A stretch of DNA of 64,000 nt from Diploptera punctata (GCA_030220185.1 JASPKZ010009849.1:62001-126000); one strand, 5' to 3'; shown: positions 41,873 through 54,195, counted from the stretch's first letter. The notes: generated by a model not told the origin, from the sequence alone. Translations and numbers: made by a program.

Positions 41873-42066
41873 TTACTTTGTCCACACTGTGATATAACTA
41901 CAGGGATTTTTGGTTATTGTTAGGACCTGTTGGTACATTTTCTATTTTCTCATTACAAGAAGTCCATCAATCACTCTTCCAAACAAACATGTTTTCCATC
42001 CAAAAAGTTACATTTTGCACAAGTAATGAAGAACTGACATCCATTTGTGTCTTTTCCACTATTTGC
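41873..42066 (-). CDS. PPIH: Peptidyl-prolyl isomerase H, terminal coding exon (four indels)
   Basis: PPIH (snuCyp-20) is a cyclophilin bound to the U4/U6.U5 tri-snRNP through PRPF3/PRPF4. After the acceptor gtttcag, the minus strand reads [16 protein letters not shown] and [11 protein letters not shown] in frame, with cyclophilin active-site residues (QFFIT, then the LDGKHV loop). Past that the family sequence ([32 protein letters not shown]) continues only if single bases are restored near 41981, 41946, 41913 and 41876. The exon is 194 bases where 198 are expected. All four gaps are deletions, three of them in T/A runs, and no substitution makes a stop. Confidence 0.9.
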
Positions 42067-42149
42067 CTGAAACCACATCAAAATATTTCAAGATTAATTT
42101 GAGATTATAAAAATACCAGTCCTTTTTGTCTTTTATACAACTTATTTCT

Positions 42150-42440
42150 CTGTAAGGTAAAGGTACACCACTACAGGCCTCAGGATACCCTTGGGGAATA
42201 GGAGGTTAGGGTTCCCACTTTTCTGGACAATCGGCACTTGAGTTTAGCCCTGCGTGATGCCGTCTTTACCCCCAGAATAAGTGTCTGGTACTAATTTCCG
42301 TTAGAGGCTGAGTCGACCCCAGGGCCACAGTGCCGCCAAAGGTTGGGTTAGTTTAAACATCCTGATGCCACCGGGACTCAAACCCTGAACTTTCCGGCTT
42401 GTAGCGCAGTGCCTTAACCACTACGCTATGGTGTGCCCTG
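42150..42440 (-). mobile_element. tRNA-derived SINE, family G (copy 2)
   Basis: Matches the 25.5 kb copy: aggtaaaggtacaccactac ... tagaggctgagtcgacccca ... ttaaccactacgctatggtg. Minus-strand B box GGGTTTGAGTCCC. It lies less than 100 bases upstream of a PPIH exon, in the intron. Confidence 0.85.
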
Positions 42441-42694
42441 TATCACAACTCTCATATATAATTCTCTTTTGCAGCCCCTAACAGATTACAAATAATGCAA
42501 TAAACATTGTGATCCATATGAGCACAAACAGCTAACCTGACGTGTTCTTAACTGCACTTATTTTGAAGAGATGGAGGATTATAATTTCAGTGTTTAATAC
42601 TTCTTTTTTTACAATACTTTCACACAAATGGCAGCATCTAGTGCTTTGAATGCTTTACTCTTTGTTCAGAGAAGTAACCAGCAAATTAATCTTA

Positions 42695-42955
42695 TATTTG
42701 AAGAAAAAAATTATGCGCTCAGACTGGGGTTGAACCCAGGACCTTTGGTCTTTCTAGGTGCTCACTGCTCTACCTGAGAAACTCCAATCTAAACACATTA
42801 TTTTTCTCTTATACATTGTTTAATTCCTCAGATAGCTCAGTGGCCTAGAAGCAATGTCCTGGGTTGAAACTCTAGTCTGAGCGTATATAATTTTTCTCTT
42901 CAATATATGATTTACCCTTCAGTGAAAAGTGTTAAATTAATAATAAAAACATCAA
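42695..42955. repeat. tRNA-like foldback with deletions
   Basis: Modules at 42717-42778 (-) and 42826-42882 (+), GCTCAGG type, both with internal gaps. Flanks aagaaaaaaattatgcgctc and gagcgtatataatttttctc mirror. Confidence 0.65.
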
Positions 42956-43069
42956 ATTAATTCTTGTTTGTGACAAAATTGACAAATATTCATCTAATGC
43001 TATTAGTTTTAATCATTCAAAATAATATAGATGTTTAGAGAAGGAAGAAGAGGTCAAGATGAAGAAAAA

Positions 43070-44110
43070 GTTTGATGTTTTTATTATTAATTCATATATC
43101 TTAATGATGGATAAATCATATTTGAAGAGAAAATTATACGCTCAGACCAGGACTTGAACTCGAGACCCTTGGTTCTCTAGACCAAGTGCTCTACCACCTG
43201 AGCTAACCTGAGCAAGTACCGTTTCTAAACACAAATTTTTTCTTTATATACGTTGTAATTCCCGCCCACAAAAATGCTATGAAGCTTTTGCTTCTATCTT
43301 CATACCATTTGGTGGGTGAGAATTACAATGTATATAGAGGAAAAATTTTGTGTTTAGATCGGTTACTTTGCTTCAGGTTAGCTCAGGTGGTTAGAGCACT
43401 TTGGTCTAGAAGAACCAAGAGTCCCGGTCTGAGCGTATAATTTTTCTCTTCAAATATGATTTATCCATCATTGAGATGTATGAATGAATACTAAAAAACA
43501 TTGAAAAAAGCTTGTCTGGCCATTTATAATGTAATGTATAAATTCCCAAATATGTCTTTTTCTTAATAAATGACCGCCATTTGCAAAGATAGAAGCGAAG
43601 GTTTCATAGTTTTGGTGGGTGGGGAATTCCAACAATATAGAGAAAAATTTGCATCTACATTGGTACTTGCTCTGTAGCTCAGGTGGTAGAGCACTTTGGT
43701 CTAGAAAACCAAGGGTCCCCGGTCTGAGCGTATAATTTTTCTCTTCAAATATGATTTATCCATCATTGAGATGTATGAAATGAATAATAAAAACATTGAA
43801 AAAAGCCGTACTGGCATTTATAATGTAATGTATAATTCCCAAATATGTCTTCTTAATAAAGGAGCCGCCATTTGCAAAGATAGAAGCAAAGGTTTCATAA
43901 TTAAATTAAACCTCATAGTGTTCTTTCCCTGTGAAAGTTAAATAAAAAAGGTTTCATAGTTTTGGTGGGTGGGAATTACAACGTATATAGAGAAAAATTT
44001 GCATCTAGATTGGTACTCGTACTGCTCAGGTAGCCAGGTGGTAGAGCACTGGTCTAGAGAACCAAGGGTTCAAGTCACGGTCTGAGGCGTATAATTTTTC
44101 TTTCAAATCT
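43070..44110. repeat. tRNA-like foldback array F10
   Basis: One minus module (43140-43213) and three plus modules (43371-43435, 43669-43729, 44024-44088) of the GCTCAGG type, with spacing of about 300 and 355 bases. The plus modules lack most of the B box (for example AAGGGTCCCCGGTCTGAGC), and many single-base gaps are present. An acctcatagtgttctttccc insert lies at 43912-43945. Confidence 0.75.
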
Positions 44111-44560
44111 ATTGAAGAACAGTGTCTGGGAATAAAATAGGTAATGCAACAGCCCAAGAGCATGTTCAATCTTTGCAGCCAGGAACAATCCAGACCAACA
44201 TCAATAAAATTTAACCTGTATCGCAGTTAGGATGCATGTAAAACTTGTGATGCATTATAGTTAAAAATTACAACAAAAGGAGATATTCAAAAGGAAGTGA
44301 ACTCCAAGTCGAGAAAGATATGGATATCTTCTATGTGCTGAAGGAAAACATCTGAACCACTGAAAACTGACAAAACATGGAACTTTTAGTGAGCACTATT
44401 TGTTAACTTTTGACTAACAAAAGGAAGTACCTGAATGAAAATGTTGTGTTTACTACGAAAAGGAATTTGTATGTAAATAATTTGGAAGAAAAGTGCATGT
44501 TACGCGAGGGGTCTGTTTAGCCCGCCGTTAATGATAGCGTTAAGTTCACTATTGTTTATG
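44111..44560. other. PPIH intron, nothing recognised
   Basis: AT-rich intron between the last two PPIH exons. A weak LINE-like fragment may lie at 44160-44400, but I could not support a frame. Confidence 0.35.
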
Positions 44561-44564
44561 TGGT

Positions 44565-44705
44565 CTTTGGCCCAAGCGGTGGCTTGGTTTTGGAGGTGAT
44601 GGTTCCACATTTCTTCTTCTTCTTCTTCCTTCCAAGTCTTAGGCCAAGGCCTGTTACGTACCTATAGAAATTTTCCTCCACCTTCGGGGCAATTTCTGTT
44701 AAGAC
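44565..44705 (-). mobile_element. LINE 3'-end fragment, family 2
   Basis: The minus strand reads ENFYRYVTGLGLRLGRKKKK, matching the 17.9 kb fragment. Contains a (TTC)n run at 44612-44630. Confidence 0.6.
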
Positions 44706-44989
44706 TTGAAGCATAATAATAGTCCCTTCGATTGGTTTGCTGGGCAAAGGAAGGCAGACCAGTGATGGGGCTGCCATCTTATAGCTCTGGTCAGGCTTTG
44801 TTGGAGACGAAAAGAAAATAAAGGAAAGAAGAAATGGAAGAGGAAAGTGACTCCCTAGCCCTCGTTATGCCCTAATAGCGTCGGGGTCGAAAAAAAAGAG
44901 TTAACCAAGATAGGTTAGATAGTTAAGTTTTAAGAGTGCAGAAACACAAGTAAGTGGAAGAAATGTTTTGCTCAGCTTCATAATGTCGA

Positions 44990-45065
44990 CTGAACGGACT
45001 GCAGTTCCTGTGTTTAAAAAAAAAGTATGATGTAAGATTGAATTAAATTTATTACTAAATACAGA
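44990..45065 (+). repeat. Right-end fragment of a hammerhead-type repeat
   Basis: ggactgcagttcctgtgttt aaaaaaaaagtatgatgtaa, matching the right arm of P6. Confidence 0.55.
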
Positions 45066-45223
45066 AAGATCATTGGAATTGGTCCCCTAAAGAGGAGGGG
45101 ACAGTTTCCTCAAAGACTACTACAATTTATATGATATAAAATTACTTAACCATAAAAGATTAGTATAAATATTGTGTGCTAAGATATATGAACTTACTTC
45201 AATATAAAATCTACAAAACATAC

Positions 45224-45322
45224 CATTGACAATAGACCAGTGCATCTGTTTTAAGTTAAAATTTTCATTCTCCAAATTTACCTCCGCCGTATACACTCAT
45301 AACACCTGTACCATCCCTCCCC
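45224..45322 (-). CDS. PPIH: Peptidyl-prolyl isomerase H, third coding exon (indels)
   Basis: The minus strand between tttgcag and GTATGT reads DGTGVMSVYGGGKFG, then DENFNLKH and a LLSM ending once indels are allowed: an extra A near 45268, a missing base near 45246, a missing C near 45239 and about four extra bases near 45314-45320. These segments are the cyclophilin DGTG...GGKFGDENF...GLLSMAN block. Length is 99 against 96 expected. Splice sites and phase fit the flanking exons, so I assign it firmly despite the breaks. Confidence 0.85.
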
Positions 45323-46970
45323 CTGCAAATTAAAATTATCAACATGTAACCGTCAGTAATATAATGATAGAAATGTAGCTTCATAATTTTACTCATACAA
45401 ATTAAATTTCAATATGTAAGCTGTCAGTAATATAATATCGAATGTAGCTTCATACTTTTACTCATACAATCTTAATCATAATGTCTATAACAGTAGTTGT
45501 GATGGTTCATTACCATGATCCCGCAGACTTAATTTTTTTTAACTAGTTATGAGATGATTAATAGCATAATAACAATTCTAGCATATTTTTTTAATAATGA
45601 TTGAGGAGGACTACAGGAAACTTCCCCTTTATTATAATATATATAGGTGATCTGTATAGCATTGGAAGCAGACACGGGGTTTGTGTGTGCAGTGACACAA
45701 GGTTACACGCGCAGACAAGGGACTTGAACATGTGGCACAGACTCAGCAGTACATCCCAAGCATTCAACGGTCACGGTGTGTCTTCAAGTAGATAAGGTGC
45801 TTGCTCGCTTTTCCTTGTGTATGAAATGACGTGTGTATAAGTTATTTCAATTTTAAAATTTGTATCTTATTAAAAAACAGGTGTGTATAAGAGTAAACTG
45901 AATGACATTGTGTATAAGTGTAAAATGTAAATGGTTAACAATTTTTCTACTGAAATGTATTATTTTGATGATCAATGTTTGTTATTTCAGTCTGCCAGAA
46001 AAGTACGAAGACTATTGAAACGCGGAATCAGGATATAAAAAAATTCCATGCATTTAACAGTCCTTACTTCATACAACACAAGTTTCATGCAAACAGGAAG
46101 TGTCCGAGCCTAAGAAACCACCACAAGCCGCCATAGCGTTCTCAGAGAAGAAACAATAGACATCTGTTATCGATTGGAACACTTAGGCGCCTTTTGCAAC
46201 AAGTAGAAATTTCTTAAGGCTCTATACAAAAGCTACCAAATTGTTAAAATGTATCCATATAAAAATAACCAAGACATATGCTCTTCAACCCTGTTCCGGC
46301 AGCTGCGTCAATAAAGTTGGTAAGTACAACAATTTGTAAAATAGTTACAAAAAATGTGTTTGTGTGGTTGTATACCACGATCTTATGATGTCCGTTTTCC
46401 GCCACAGTGCGTCAGCAGTACAGTTGAAACCCCCCCTCATGTTGGCTTGTCCAAGCTATAGTTGTCGTAATTCATTCATTTTGAGACATTCTTCATATTG
46501 CGGGTTTTCTCCCAATCAATCATAGTGTAATTAACATGAAGTAAAAATAAATATAAATGACACGGAATATAGACAATTTGGAACAAAAACATTCACAAAT
46601 TTCCCTAATAAAGTTTCTCCATCGTCTCTGGCTCTGTGTCTTCATCTGTTATACCAATTCCTCATTGAATTTTGAATGTTATTCTTCCAGGGTGTTCTTG
46701 GTCTCCTGTTATGTTCCTTCTTTCAATTTTCCATGCATAGACGGACTTTGGTAGTCTTTCCATCCTGCAGTATTCTGACGTATCTATACCATTTTAGCCT
46801 TCTGGTGTTCAATCTCATCCATTATGTTTTTTCTGCATTCATCTATTTTCTAATTTCTGTATTTATAATTTGTTCCAGTCAGATTTTCTGCAGCTCTTTT
46901 CCAAAGACCATTTCAACTGCCGCCACTGTATAAAAATAAATGTAGTATGCCGTTCTTTATTAGACTTCTA
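45323..46970. other. PPIH intron, nothing recognised
   Basis: AT-rich. A short duplicated phrase (gtcagtaatataat ... atgtagcttcata...tttactcatacaa) occurs at 45353-45410 and 45424-45468. A (TA)n trace near 45636. No supported gene. Confidence 0.4.
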
Positions 46971-46975
46971 AAACC

Positions 46976-49135
46976 ATTCAACCGATCTTCGTGAACAGTT
47001 CTATATAAAGGGTTCGGATGCAGCTGTATCTATTAATGTTCTAAAATTATTAGGCCTAGGTGTTGGAGTTCACCTGGAAAAACGAAAATTTAAAAATTGG
47101 TCTAGCGATCGCAATTTTCAATGTTTCACAACAAAACTCGGAATATCCTATTAAAATAAATCAAGATATGTATTATCCAAAGAGGATAATTTACAGACAG
47201 CAAAATGCTAGTCGCAGAGCCAAGTGCAATTAGAGCTTGAAATGGCGATTTGAAAAATTGAAGATGTATAAAAGCATCAGGTTCAGAATGAGATCCCAGC
47301 AGAACTGATAAAATCAGGGGGAGAAAAATTGATGGACAAGGTACGCTGGTTGCTTAGTATGATTTGGGAAAAAGAAGCTCTTCCAGATGAATGGAAGGAG
47401 TCAATTATCGTACCAATTTATAAGAAAGGAGATAAAACTGATTGCAACAACTACAGGGGCATCTCAAATCAACTTCAACTTCGTACAAAATTCTAACAAA
47501 GATATTAGTAAGCAGACTTACTCCCTATATTGATGACATTCTAGGATGATGTAGTATTGTTGGCCGATAGCGAGGAGATACTAGAGATACTAAAGAACAA
47601 CACACACACAGTATTGAGTAATACTAAGAACTTAGGACTGGAAAGTAAATATCAATAAAACTAAATATATGGTCACACGTAGAAATTCATTATATAATGA
47701 AATGGACAGCGAATGACAAATGAGGGAAATTTTGGAGGCAGTGGCTGAATTCAAATACCATAGGAACAATGATCCACAAATAGGAATGAGATGCACAAAG
47801 AAATTAAAACATAGGCTCAATTCTGGAAATGCATGCTGTTATGCATTGCAGAGACTCTTGATGGTCCAAACTCCTTTAAAAAAAACGTTAAACTGAAAAT
47901 ATATAAAACTATTATTCTAATCTACCAGTTATATTATATGGGTGCGAAACATGGACTCTTACTTTAAGAGAGGAGGAGGAAGGAGATTACAAGTATTTGA
48001 AAATAAAGTACTTAGGAAAGTACTTAGAGTTTGGACCAAAGATAGATGAACAGACAGGTGATTGGAGAAGACTACATAACAATTGAACTACATGGTCTTT
48101 ATAGGAAGCCAGATATAATAACAGTTTAAGTCTCATGACTACTTGCGATGGGCAGGACATGTTTGCAACGTATGGGGAATGAAAGACTTGCCATGGAAGC
48201 TTCTTGTAGGAAAGCCAGAGGGAAAACGCCCAGTTGGTTAGACCAAGAATGAGGTGGGGAGAATAACATTAACTATGATTTGAGGAAAGTAGACTATACA
48301 GGAAATGATTGGAAAGCATTAGCTCAGGATAGGGATGTATGGAAGCTTATGACCAATACTAGCGGCCATGAACCTACGGTTTCGATATGCCAGTGAGTAA
48401 GTAAGTAAGTAAGTTATGTATTATCCAAAAATCAGTGAAAATCCGCAAGTGGGGTTTTACTTGAAATCCAAAATTTAAAAACATTCCTATATGACTGGAC
48501 CGATTTTGATGAAATTTTTTGTGTGTGTTTGAGTGGGTCCCTGGTTGACTTAGATTCACAATTGGATCCTCTAAAACCATTAGGTGTAGGATTTCACCTG
48601 AAGTGAAAATTAAAAAAATTGCTACTAATGGTCACAAATTTTTAATGTTTCACAACGAAACTCAGAAATGTCCTATTAAAATAAACCGATGTAGGTATTG
48701 GTCAAAAAATGAGCAAAATCCGACAATTACAAGTGGAGGTTTATTTGAAATGTGAAATTAAAAACTGCCTAAACGACTGCACTGATCTTGATGAAAATTT
48801 TTGTGTTTGTTTGAGTCGGTCTCTGGATGTTTTAGATTCACAATTGGACCCTATAAAAATCATTAGGTTGTAGGAGTTTTACATGATGTGAAAAATTTAA
48901 AAAAAAACCGCTCTGAAGCAGTCACAATTTTCGATGTTTCACAATGAAACTCAGTACACATCCTATTAAAATAAAACCGTGGTAGATAATATCCAAAAGT
49001 GAGCGAAATCAAGAATTAGAAGTGCAAGTTTACTTGAAATCTGAAATTAAAAAACGACTTGCACAGATTTTGATAAAAATTTTCTGTGTTTTTTGAGCGG
49101 ATCCCTGGATGGTTTGAATTAAAAAAAATTGATCA
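46976..49135 (+). repeat. Tandem repeat of about 270-285 bases, split by a LINE
   Basis: Units share a gaccgattttgatgaaattt box, a ttaggtgtaggatttcacct box and a caatgtttcacaacgaaact box. One unit lies at 46976-47181 and about three at 48415-49135, where the first box recurs near 48499, 48783 and 49052. The LINE at 47182-48414 interrupts the array. No protein frame is evident. Origin unknown. Confidence 0.75.
47182..48414 (+). mobile_element. LINE, family 1, with 15-base target duplication
   Basis: Frame pieces: MYKASGS, EIPAELIKSGGEKLMDKVRW, MIWEKEALPDEWKESIIVPI and YKKGDKTDCNNYRGIS (RT fingers), then an internal deletion near 47546 to DDVVLLADSEEILE and the usual tail GCETWTLTL and GKPEGKRPVG. 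It ends in (GTAA)n. tatgtattatccaaa at 47167-47181 and 48415-48429 marks the insertion. Numerous single-base gaps. Confidence 0.88.
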
Positions 49136-50325
49136 GGTAGGTGGCGCGCTGCAATCGAGTAATAGGAATTTTTTTGTCAGATATAATAGTCCATCTGCAT
49201 TAACGACATTCTGCTCAACAACGATGTGACAATCATAATGGATGTTTCTTGAGCCCCAACAGATGGCAGTGAGGAAGTTGTACAAAAGGAGAAAAAAGAA
49301 ATATCTTGTTTGCTGATGGTAACTTTTAAAAGACATCTAAATTTATATTTGCTCTAACCTCGACTTCATCATTACCCAGTGTAAGGTATATATATTAAAT
49401 GGTGTTTCCTTGTATAATTTTATCATATTTATACTATTATTATTATAATTATTATCATCATTATTATAATATTATTATCATTCCTTCTCTTTGTGTGTAC
49501 TCCCAATTCTCCTTCCTACCCCTCCCTTTGCTCTGTTTGTAGTGCACAAACTTCCCCTCTACCTCGGAACTCTCAATAGGCCAAACACGTAATAAACTGT
49601 ATCATTCGATCATAAACTACTTTTGTTATATCGTCTGAAGGACGTGAGCTCAAGGAGAGCTGCGGTGGTTTTGAGTTTGGTCCGGCAAGCCAGGGTAGGG
49701 TACCCTAGGCAGGACTAAAAAGGTATGCATTGATGTTTGAGTGTGTAAAGATTATTACTTTTGTTATTATTTTATTATTGTTTTTCTTTTATAACTTTTG
49801 AATGATCAAAATACAATTTCGTGTTTAATATATTCTCATATTTTCAACTTCAGACGTTAACAATTCAAATATTTAAATCTTATTTTAAGTAAACAAGAAT
49901 GTTTTATTATTGTAATTTGCTAGCTATGCTACAGCTGTTTTGTATAATCCCTGGTTTACGAGCTTTCTCAAGGTTATATGAGCTCCCCCTTTTCCCGTCT
50001 AGCTTTCATGATTGAAAATAATATACTGAGTTTAACACGTATCATAAATTACTACAGTGTGTTGTTCAGGAATTATTATTAATTAATGGTAATGAATCTA
50101 TATAGGAAAGATGAATCAATCTTTTGCCTCTGAGGGCCCGGGCAAAGAATTAATAAATAGCACTGATACTTACGATCTGGACTCTACTATAAGTGTAATT
50201 AAACATATGAGTAAATCCTCTATAGGCCAGTGCAAAAAGGTAAGAGAAAGTAATTCTGTAGATCCGACGGCGCATTAGTAAAGACAAATTTTTAGAAAAG
50301 AAATGGTACTGTACACAACTATATA
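49136..50325. other. PPIH intron, nothing recognised
   Basis: Contains an (ATT)n-like tract near 49430-49480. A stop-rich sequence on both strands. No element recognised. Confidence 0.4.
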
Positions 50326-51345
50326 TAGACTTCAAAAAAGCATATGATTCAATTAAGAGGGAGAATTATATAGTATATCCTGCTGGAGTTCGGAATTCCT
50401 AAAAAGTTGGTTTTGACTTATACGGAATGTGTCTAAATGGCACAAAGAGTAGGGTGTGTGTAGGCAAATAGTTTTCGGACACCTTTGAAATCCAGAATGG
50501 GTGAAAGCAAGCAGATGCAATATCTCCTCTTCTATTTAATTTTGTACTAGAGCATGCCATCAAATCTTTAGAGGATGGGAAGCCTACAACTCAACGGTAT
50601 TAATAAGCTGTTAGTTTATGCTGATGATGTAGTACTACTGGCTGATAGCGAGAGAATTATTAAAGGATAACACGCACACACTATGAGTAACACTAAGGGA
50701 ATTAGGACTGGAAGTTAAATATCAATAAAACAAAAATATATGGTCACACACAGAAATGCATTATATAATGGAAATGGACAGCAATTCTGGAAAATGCTTG
50801 CTATTATGCATTGCAGAGACTTTTGATGTCCCAACTCCTTTCAAAAAAACGTTAAAACTGAAATATATAAAACTATTATTCTACCAGTTATATTATATGG
50901 ATGTGAAACATGGACTCTTACTGTAAGGAAGGAAATGAGATTAATAGTTTTTTAAGAATAAAGTTCTTAGGAAAATTTTTGGACCAAACAGAGATGAACA
51001 GACAGATGAAGGAGAAGACCACATAACAATGAACTACATGGTCTTTATAGGAAGCCAGATATAATAAGAACAGTTAAGTCTCATAGACTGCAATGGGCAA
51101 GACATGTTGTGTGTATGGGGGAATGAAAGAGCAAAGTCTGATGGAAGCTTCTTAGGAAGCGAGGAAAACGCCCAGTTGGTAGACAATAGAGGTGGGAGAA
51201 CAACATTAACTATGATTTGAGAGAAGTAGATTATACAGGGAATGATTGGAGGGCATTGGCTTGGGATAGGGATGTATGGAGAGCTTATGTCCGCACGGCC
51301 ATGAACTAAGGGTTTGATAGTACCAGTGCGTAAGTAAGTAAAAAA
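50326..51345 (+). mobile_element. LINE fragment, family 1
   Basis: IDFKKAYDSIKRE, FGIPKKLVLTYTECV, KQADAISPLLFNFVLEHAIK, LLVYADDVVLLADSE, then the YYMDVKHGLLL and GKRPVGR-type tail with very many indels, ending ccagtgcgtaagtaagtaa. 5'-truncated, in the PPIH intron. Confidence 0.82.
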
Positions 51346-51497
51346 ATGTTATAAGTATCGTAAAACGTTTAAAAATAGTATGAAATATTTGTAAAGACAG
51401 AAGAAGTGTGTAGAGTAGCAGAATTACAAGATTATAGTATGGAAAATCAAGTGGACATTAATCTAAAGTTGAGCCTAATTCTCAAAACCTAACTTAC

Positions 51498-51674
51498 ATT
51501 AACAAAATCTCCTCCTTGTATCATAAAATCTTTGATAACTCGATGAAATATTGCTCCTTTATATCCTAGTGGTACACCATCTCTTCTGTATTCTCCAGTA
51601 CAAAACTCTCTAAAATTTTCACATGTCTTGGGCACAACATCTGCAAATAGTTCAAGTATCATCCTTCCAATCTC
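51498..51674 (-). CDS. PPIH: Peptidyl-prolyl isomerase H, second coding exon
   Basis: Acceptor tattgcag, donor GTAAGT, 59 clean codons in phase 0: [59 protein letters not shown]. This is the cyclophilin core with the catalytic Arg in FHRVI and the QGGDF substrate-loop motif. FADVVPKT and CTGE-R-DGVP are typical of PPIH rather than cyclophilin A. Confidence 0.96.
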
Positions 51675-51882
51675 CTGCAATATACAAACGTGTAGTACAA
51701 TTACATTAAATATTATCATTATGCTAGGTTATGTTATCCAAAATGTCTACTTCAGGCCTATATTAATAAAGCCCATTTGGAACAATAGTTTATTTAACCA
51801 TAATAGAAATTTGATCTAAATGGAAGTAGAATCTATAATATTAGTATACAATCGCCTTTCGCAAATCCAACAGTTAACTTAC

Positions 51883-51966
51883 CGTCGTTCCTACACTAAT
51901 ATCAAAAAATACGACTGGATTATTAGGATTTCGTAATTGAGACTGGATTTGATTCCACGTAGGCAT
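51883..51966 (-). CDS. PPIH: Peptidyl-prolyl isomerase H, first coding exon
   Basis: ATG at 51966, 28 codons, donor GTAAGT: MPTWNQIQSQLRNPNNPVVF FDISVGTT. NPVVFFDISVG is the start of the cyclophilin barrel in PPIH. The N-terminal extension is a little longer than in vertebrate PPIH, giving about 184 residues in total against 177. There is no ATG further upstream in frame with support. Confidence 0.93.
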
Positions 51967-53940
51967 TATTTCTCTCGATATTCAGACTAATCTACAATTT
52001 AAAACAAATCATAAATATTCACAAAGTTTGTATTTTGAAGTAGTGTTTATAATAAATATACATCAAAACTTAAATCAAATCACCACCAAATCGTGAAGCA
52101 TAGAGAAATATCGTACAGTAGACCACCATAGAGAACCAGGATCGGTACCCTCTATGATATGGTCTATGATCGGTTCCGTGCACAATAAAATCATAATACC
52201 AATATGGCGATATAGTCCTAAAATTATTTTCTATTAAGTTGTGAATTTAAGAATGAATTTGACATCTAATAACGATCTTCATATTATTATAATGCCAAGA
52301 ATAATTAGTATATTTCATTCTCTGGTGATAATACAGTATCAATTAATTTGAAGCAAAGAAATAACTACAATATATAGGGAATTTATTTGCAACTCTGGAT
52401 TTTTTGCTTAAATTTTGTCTTCCGTGCTTGGCAACATTGAGTTTCGAAACATGCTTATGTTTTTGACAACTGGCGGAAATTTTCGCTATTGTACAATTGT
52501 AGTGATTGTGAAGCATAGAGAATGAATTGGGAAGGGTTGTGAAGAGCATAAAAAAGAATTCGTTTCAAGATGGTTAAACCTTGATGTAGTAAACAGTGAA
52601 AAATGTAATCATCCACTGTATGCTGCGAAAGAAGAAGTTAGAGACTTCCATCTAAGAACCGAAAAAAGAAACATTATTTTGATATCGAAATAAATTAAAC
52701 TTTTATGAAAGAAACCCATAAAAATGGCTCTATTCGTTATTATATTGTTTTTCGTCGAAAAAATATTTCTGTAATTCGATAGAGACACTAAAGATAGGGA
52801 GTGTGTATGTTCTGCAAATATTGCAAATTTATTTCAGTTTCACAGACATGAGTATCTAAGTTCAATGAATTTCTCTCTCTCTTTATATCAAGTAATATTG
52901 GGTAAACCAATGGAAAATGAAACTTGAGATAATTAAATATTCGCCTGCAATGACTACACAGAATTTTGTTGCTACAAAGCACTATAAACAAACCTTGGCT
53001 GTAAGTTTTATTTCCACTTATCTTTACTGCAAAAACCAGTATGTGTCAAATTTTGTTCTTGGAATCTCAACAAAATTCACAAGTATAAGGTTGCATCAGC
53101 TCCTGTTTCCATATATCTTGGAAAATTTAAAATATCTCAACTTTTATCAATTATTGGATTACAGTTTCGTTTTTGGCCAACTTTTCATTACTATTTTAAA
53201 AATTGATGAGATTTTTTAAATATTGTTATGGTAGTCTGATGTAGATTCAATGTCACTTGAAACATTGATGGAAAAACTTCAGAATTTGTTGTTCATTCAA
53301 TGAATTTTTCTAACAAGAGAAATGTCAACCATTGCATGCCAAAATCTGCATTGAAATTTCTCTCAGAGAAGCATTGTGATGTACCAAGGCCGTGTCCAAA
53401 AAAATTATGTTATTTTGAAGTGCAAGGCATGGAAATTGAAGTTGGAATCCAGCAAATGGCAGCCCACTGTACAGGGCAATTGTACATACCTGCATGAGCT
53501 AAGCACAGAGTGGAGTGAGGTGGGATGTGGCACAGGCGGCAGATAGTGAGGATTTTCCTGTCTGCCAATACAGGAGTTGTACTGGTATTACTTCCCTATA
53601 GTTTAAATGAGAGATTTAACACTTGATTTTAGTGTCTTGTAGTTAGAAATGGTAGATAATTTTTTTTGGATATGGTCTTTGTATGTCACAACGCTTCTCT
53701 GGAAGAAATTTCAAGATAGGTTTCGACATGCGATGGTGACAGTTCCCTTGTAAGTTCTACAGAATCGTAGTGTGCATGCGTGAATGCTAAACGTTTACTT
53801 CCACCAGATGGTAGGATATATCTGTGAAATTGGTATGACCAATCTTTGCAGTAAATTCCCAATCAAGTTTATAAGAAATGGATGTATACCAACTTCCCCC
53901 TTCTTAACGTAACAAAATTAATTACATGCATATTATTTAA
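51967..53940. other. Region upstream of PPIH, possible exon
   Basis: Probable PPIH promoter and 5' UTR at 51967-52200. On the + strand 52527-52694 is open (EEHKKEFVSRWLNLDVVNSE, KCNHPLYAAKEEVRDFHL) and ends in TAA. It looks coding but is unassigned. A 65-codon frame at 53300-53497 has no features I recognise. Confidence 0.35.
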
Positions 53941-53944
53941 TTAT

Positions 53945-54195
53945 TTAATAAAACTGTTATTCTCGCAGTTATATTATATGGATGTGAAACACGGGCTCTT
54001 ACTTTAAGGGAGGAAAGGAGATTATAAGTATTTTCTTAGGAAAATTTTTGGACCAAAGAGAGAACTGTTATTCTCCTAGTTATATTATATGAATGTGAAA
54101 CGTGGGCTCTTACTTTAAGGGAGGAAAGGAGATTACAAGTATTTGATAATAAAGTTCTTAGGAAAATTTTTGAATCAGAGAGAGATGAAGTTAGG
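53945..54195 (+). mobile_element. LINE fragment, family 1, short duplication
   Basis: The stretch encoding VILYGCETWALTLREERRL (worn) and KIFGPK is present twice, at 53950-54060 and 54063-54180, in direct tandem. Confidence 0.7.

Noticed and set aside
41873..42066. Calling the PPIH 3' exons a processed pseudogene
   Set aside because: Introns and splice sites are preserved, phases agree with exons 1 and 2, and the defects are indels only.
1154..44088. Canonical functional tRNA genes
   Set aside because: Many modules have Pol III boxes and fold partly, but anticodon loops are enlarged or lack T33, copies vary and sit in mirrored repeats; read as tRNA-derived repeats.
45601..46990. Further exons in the PPIH intron
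   Set aside because: Short open frames have no conserved motifs and PPIH is already complete with four coding exons.
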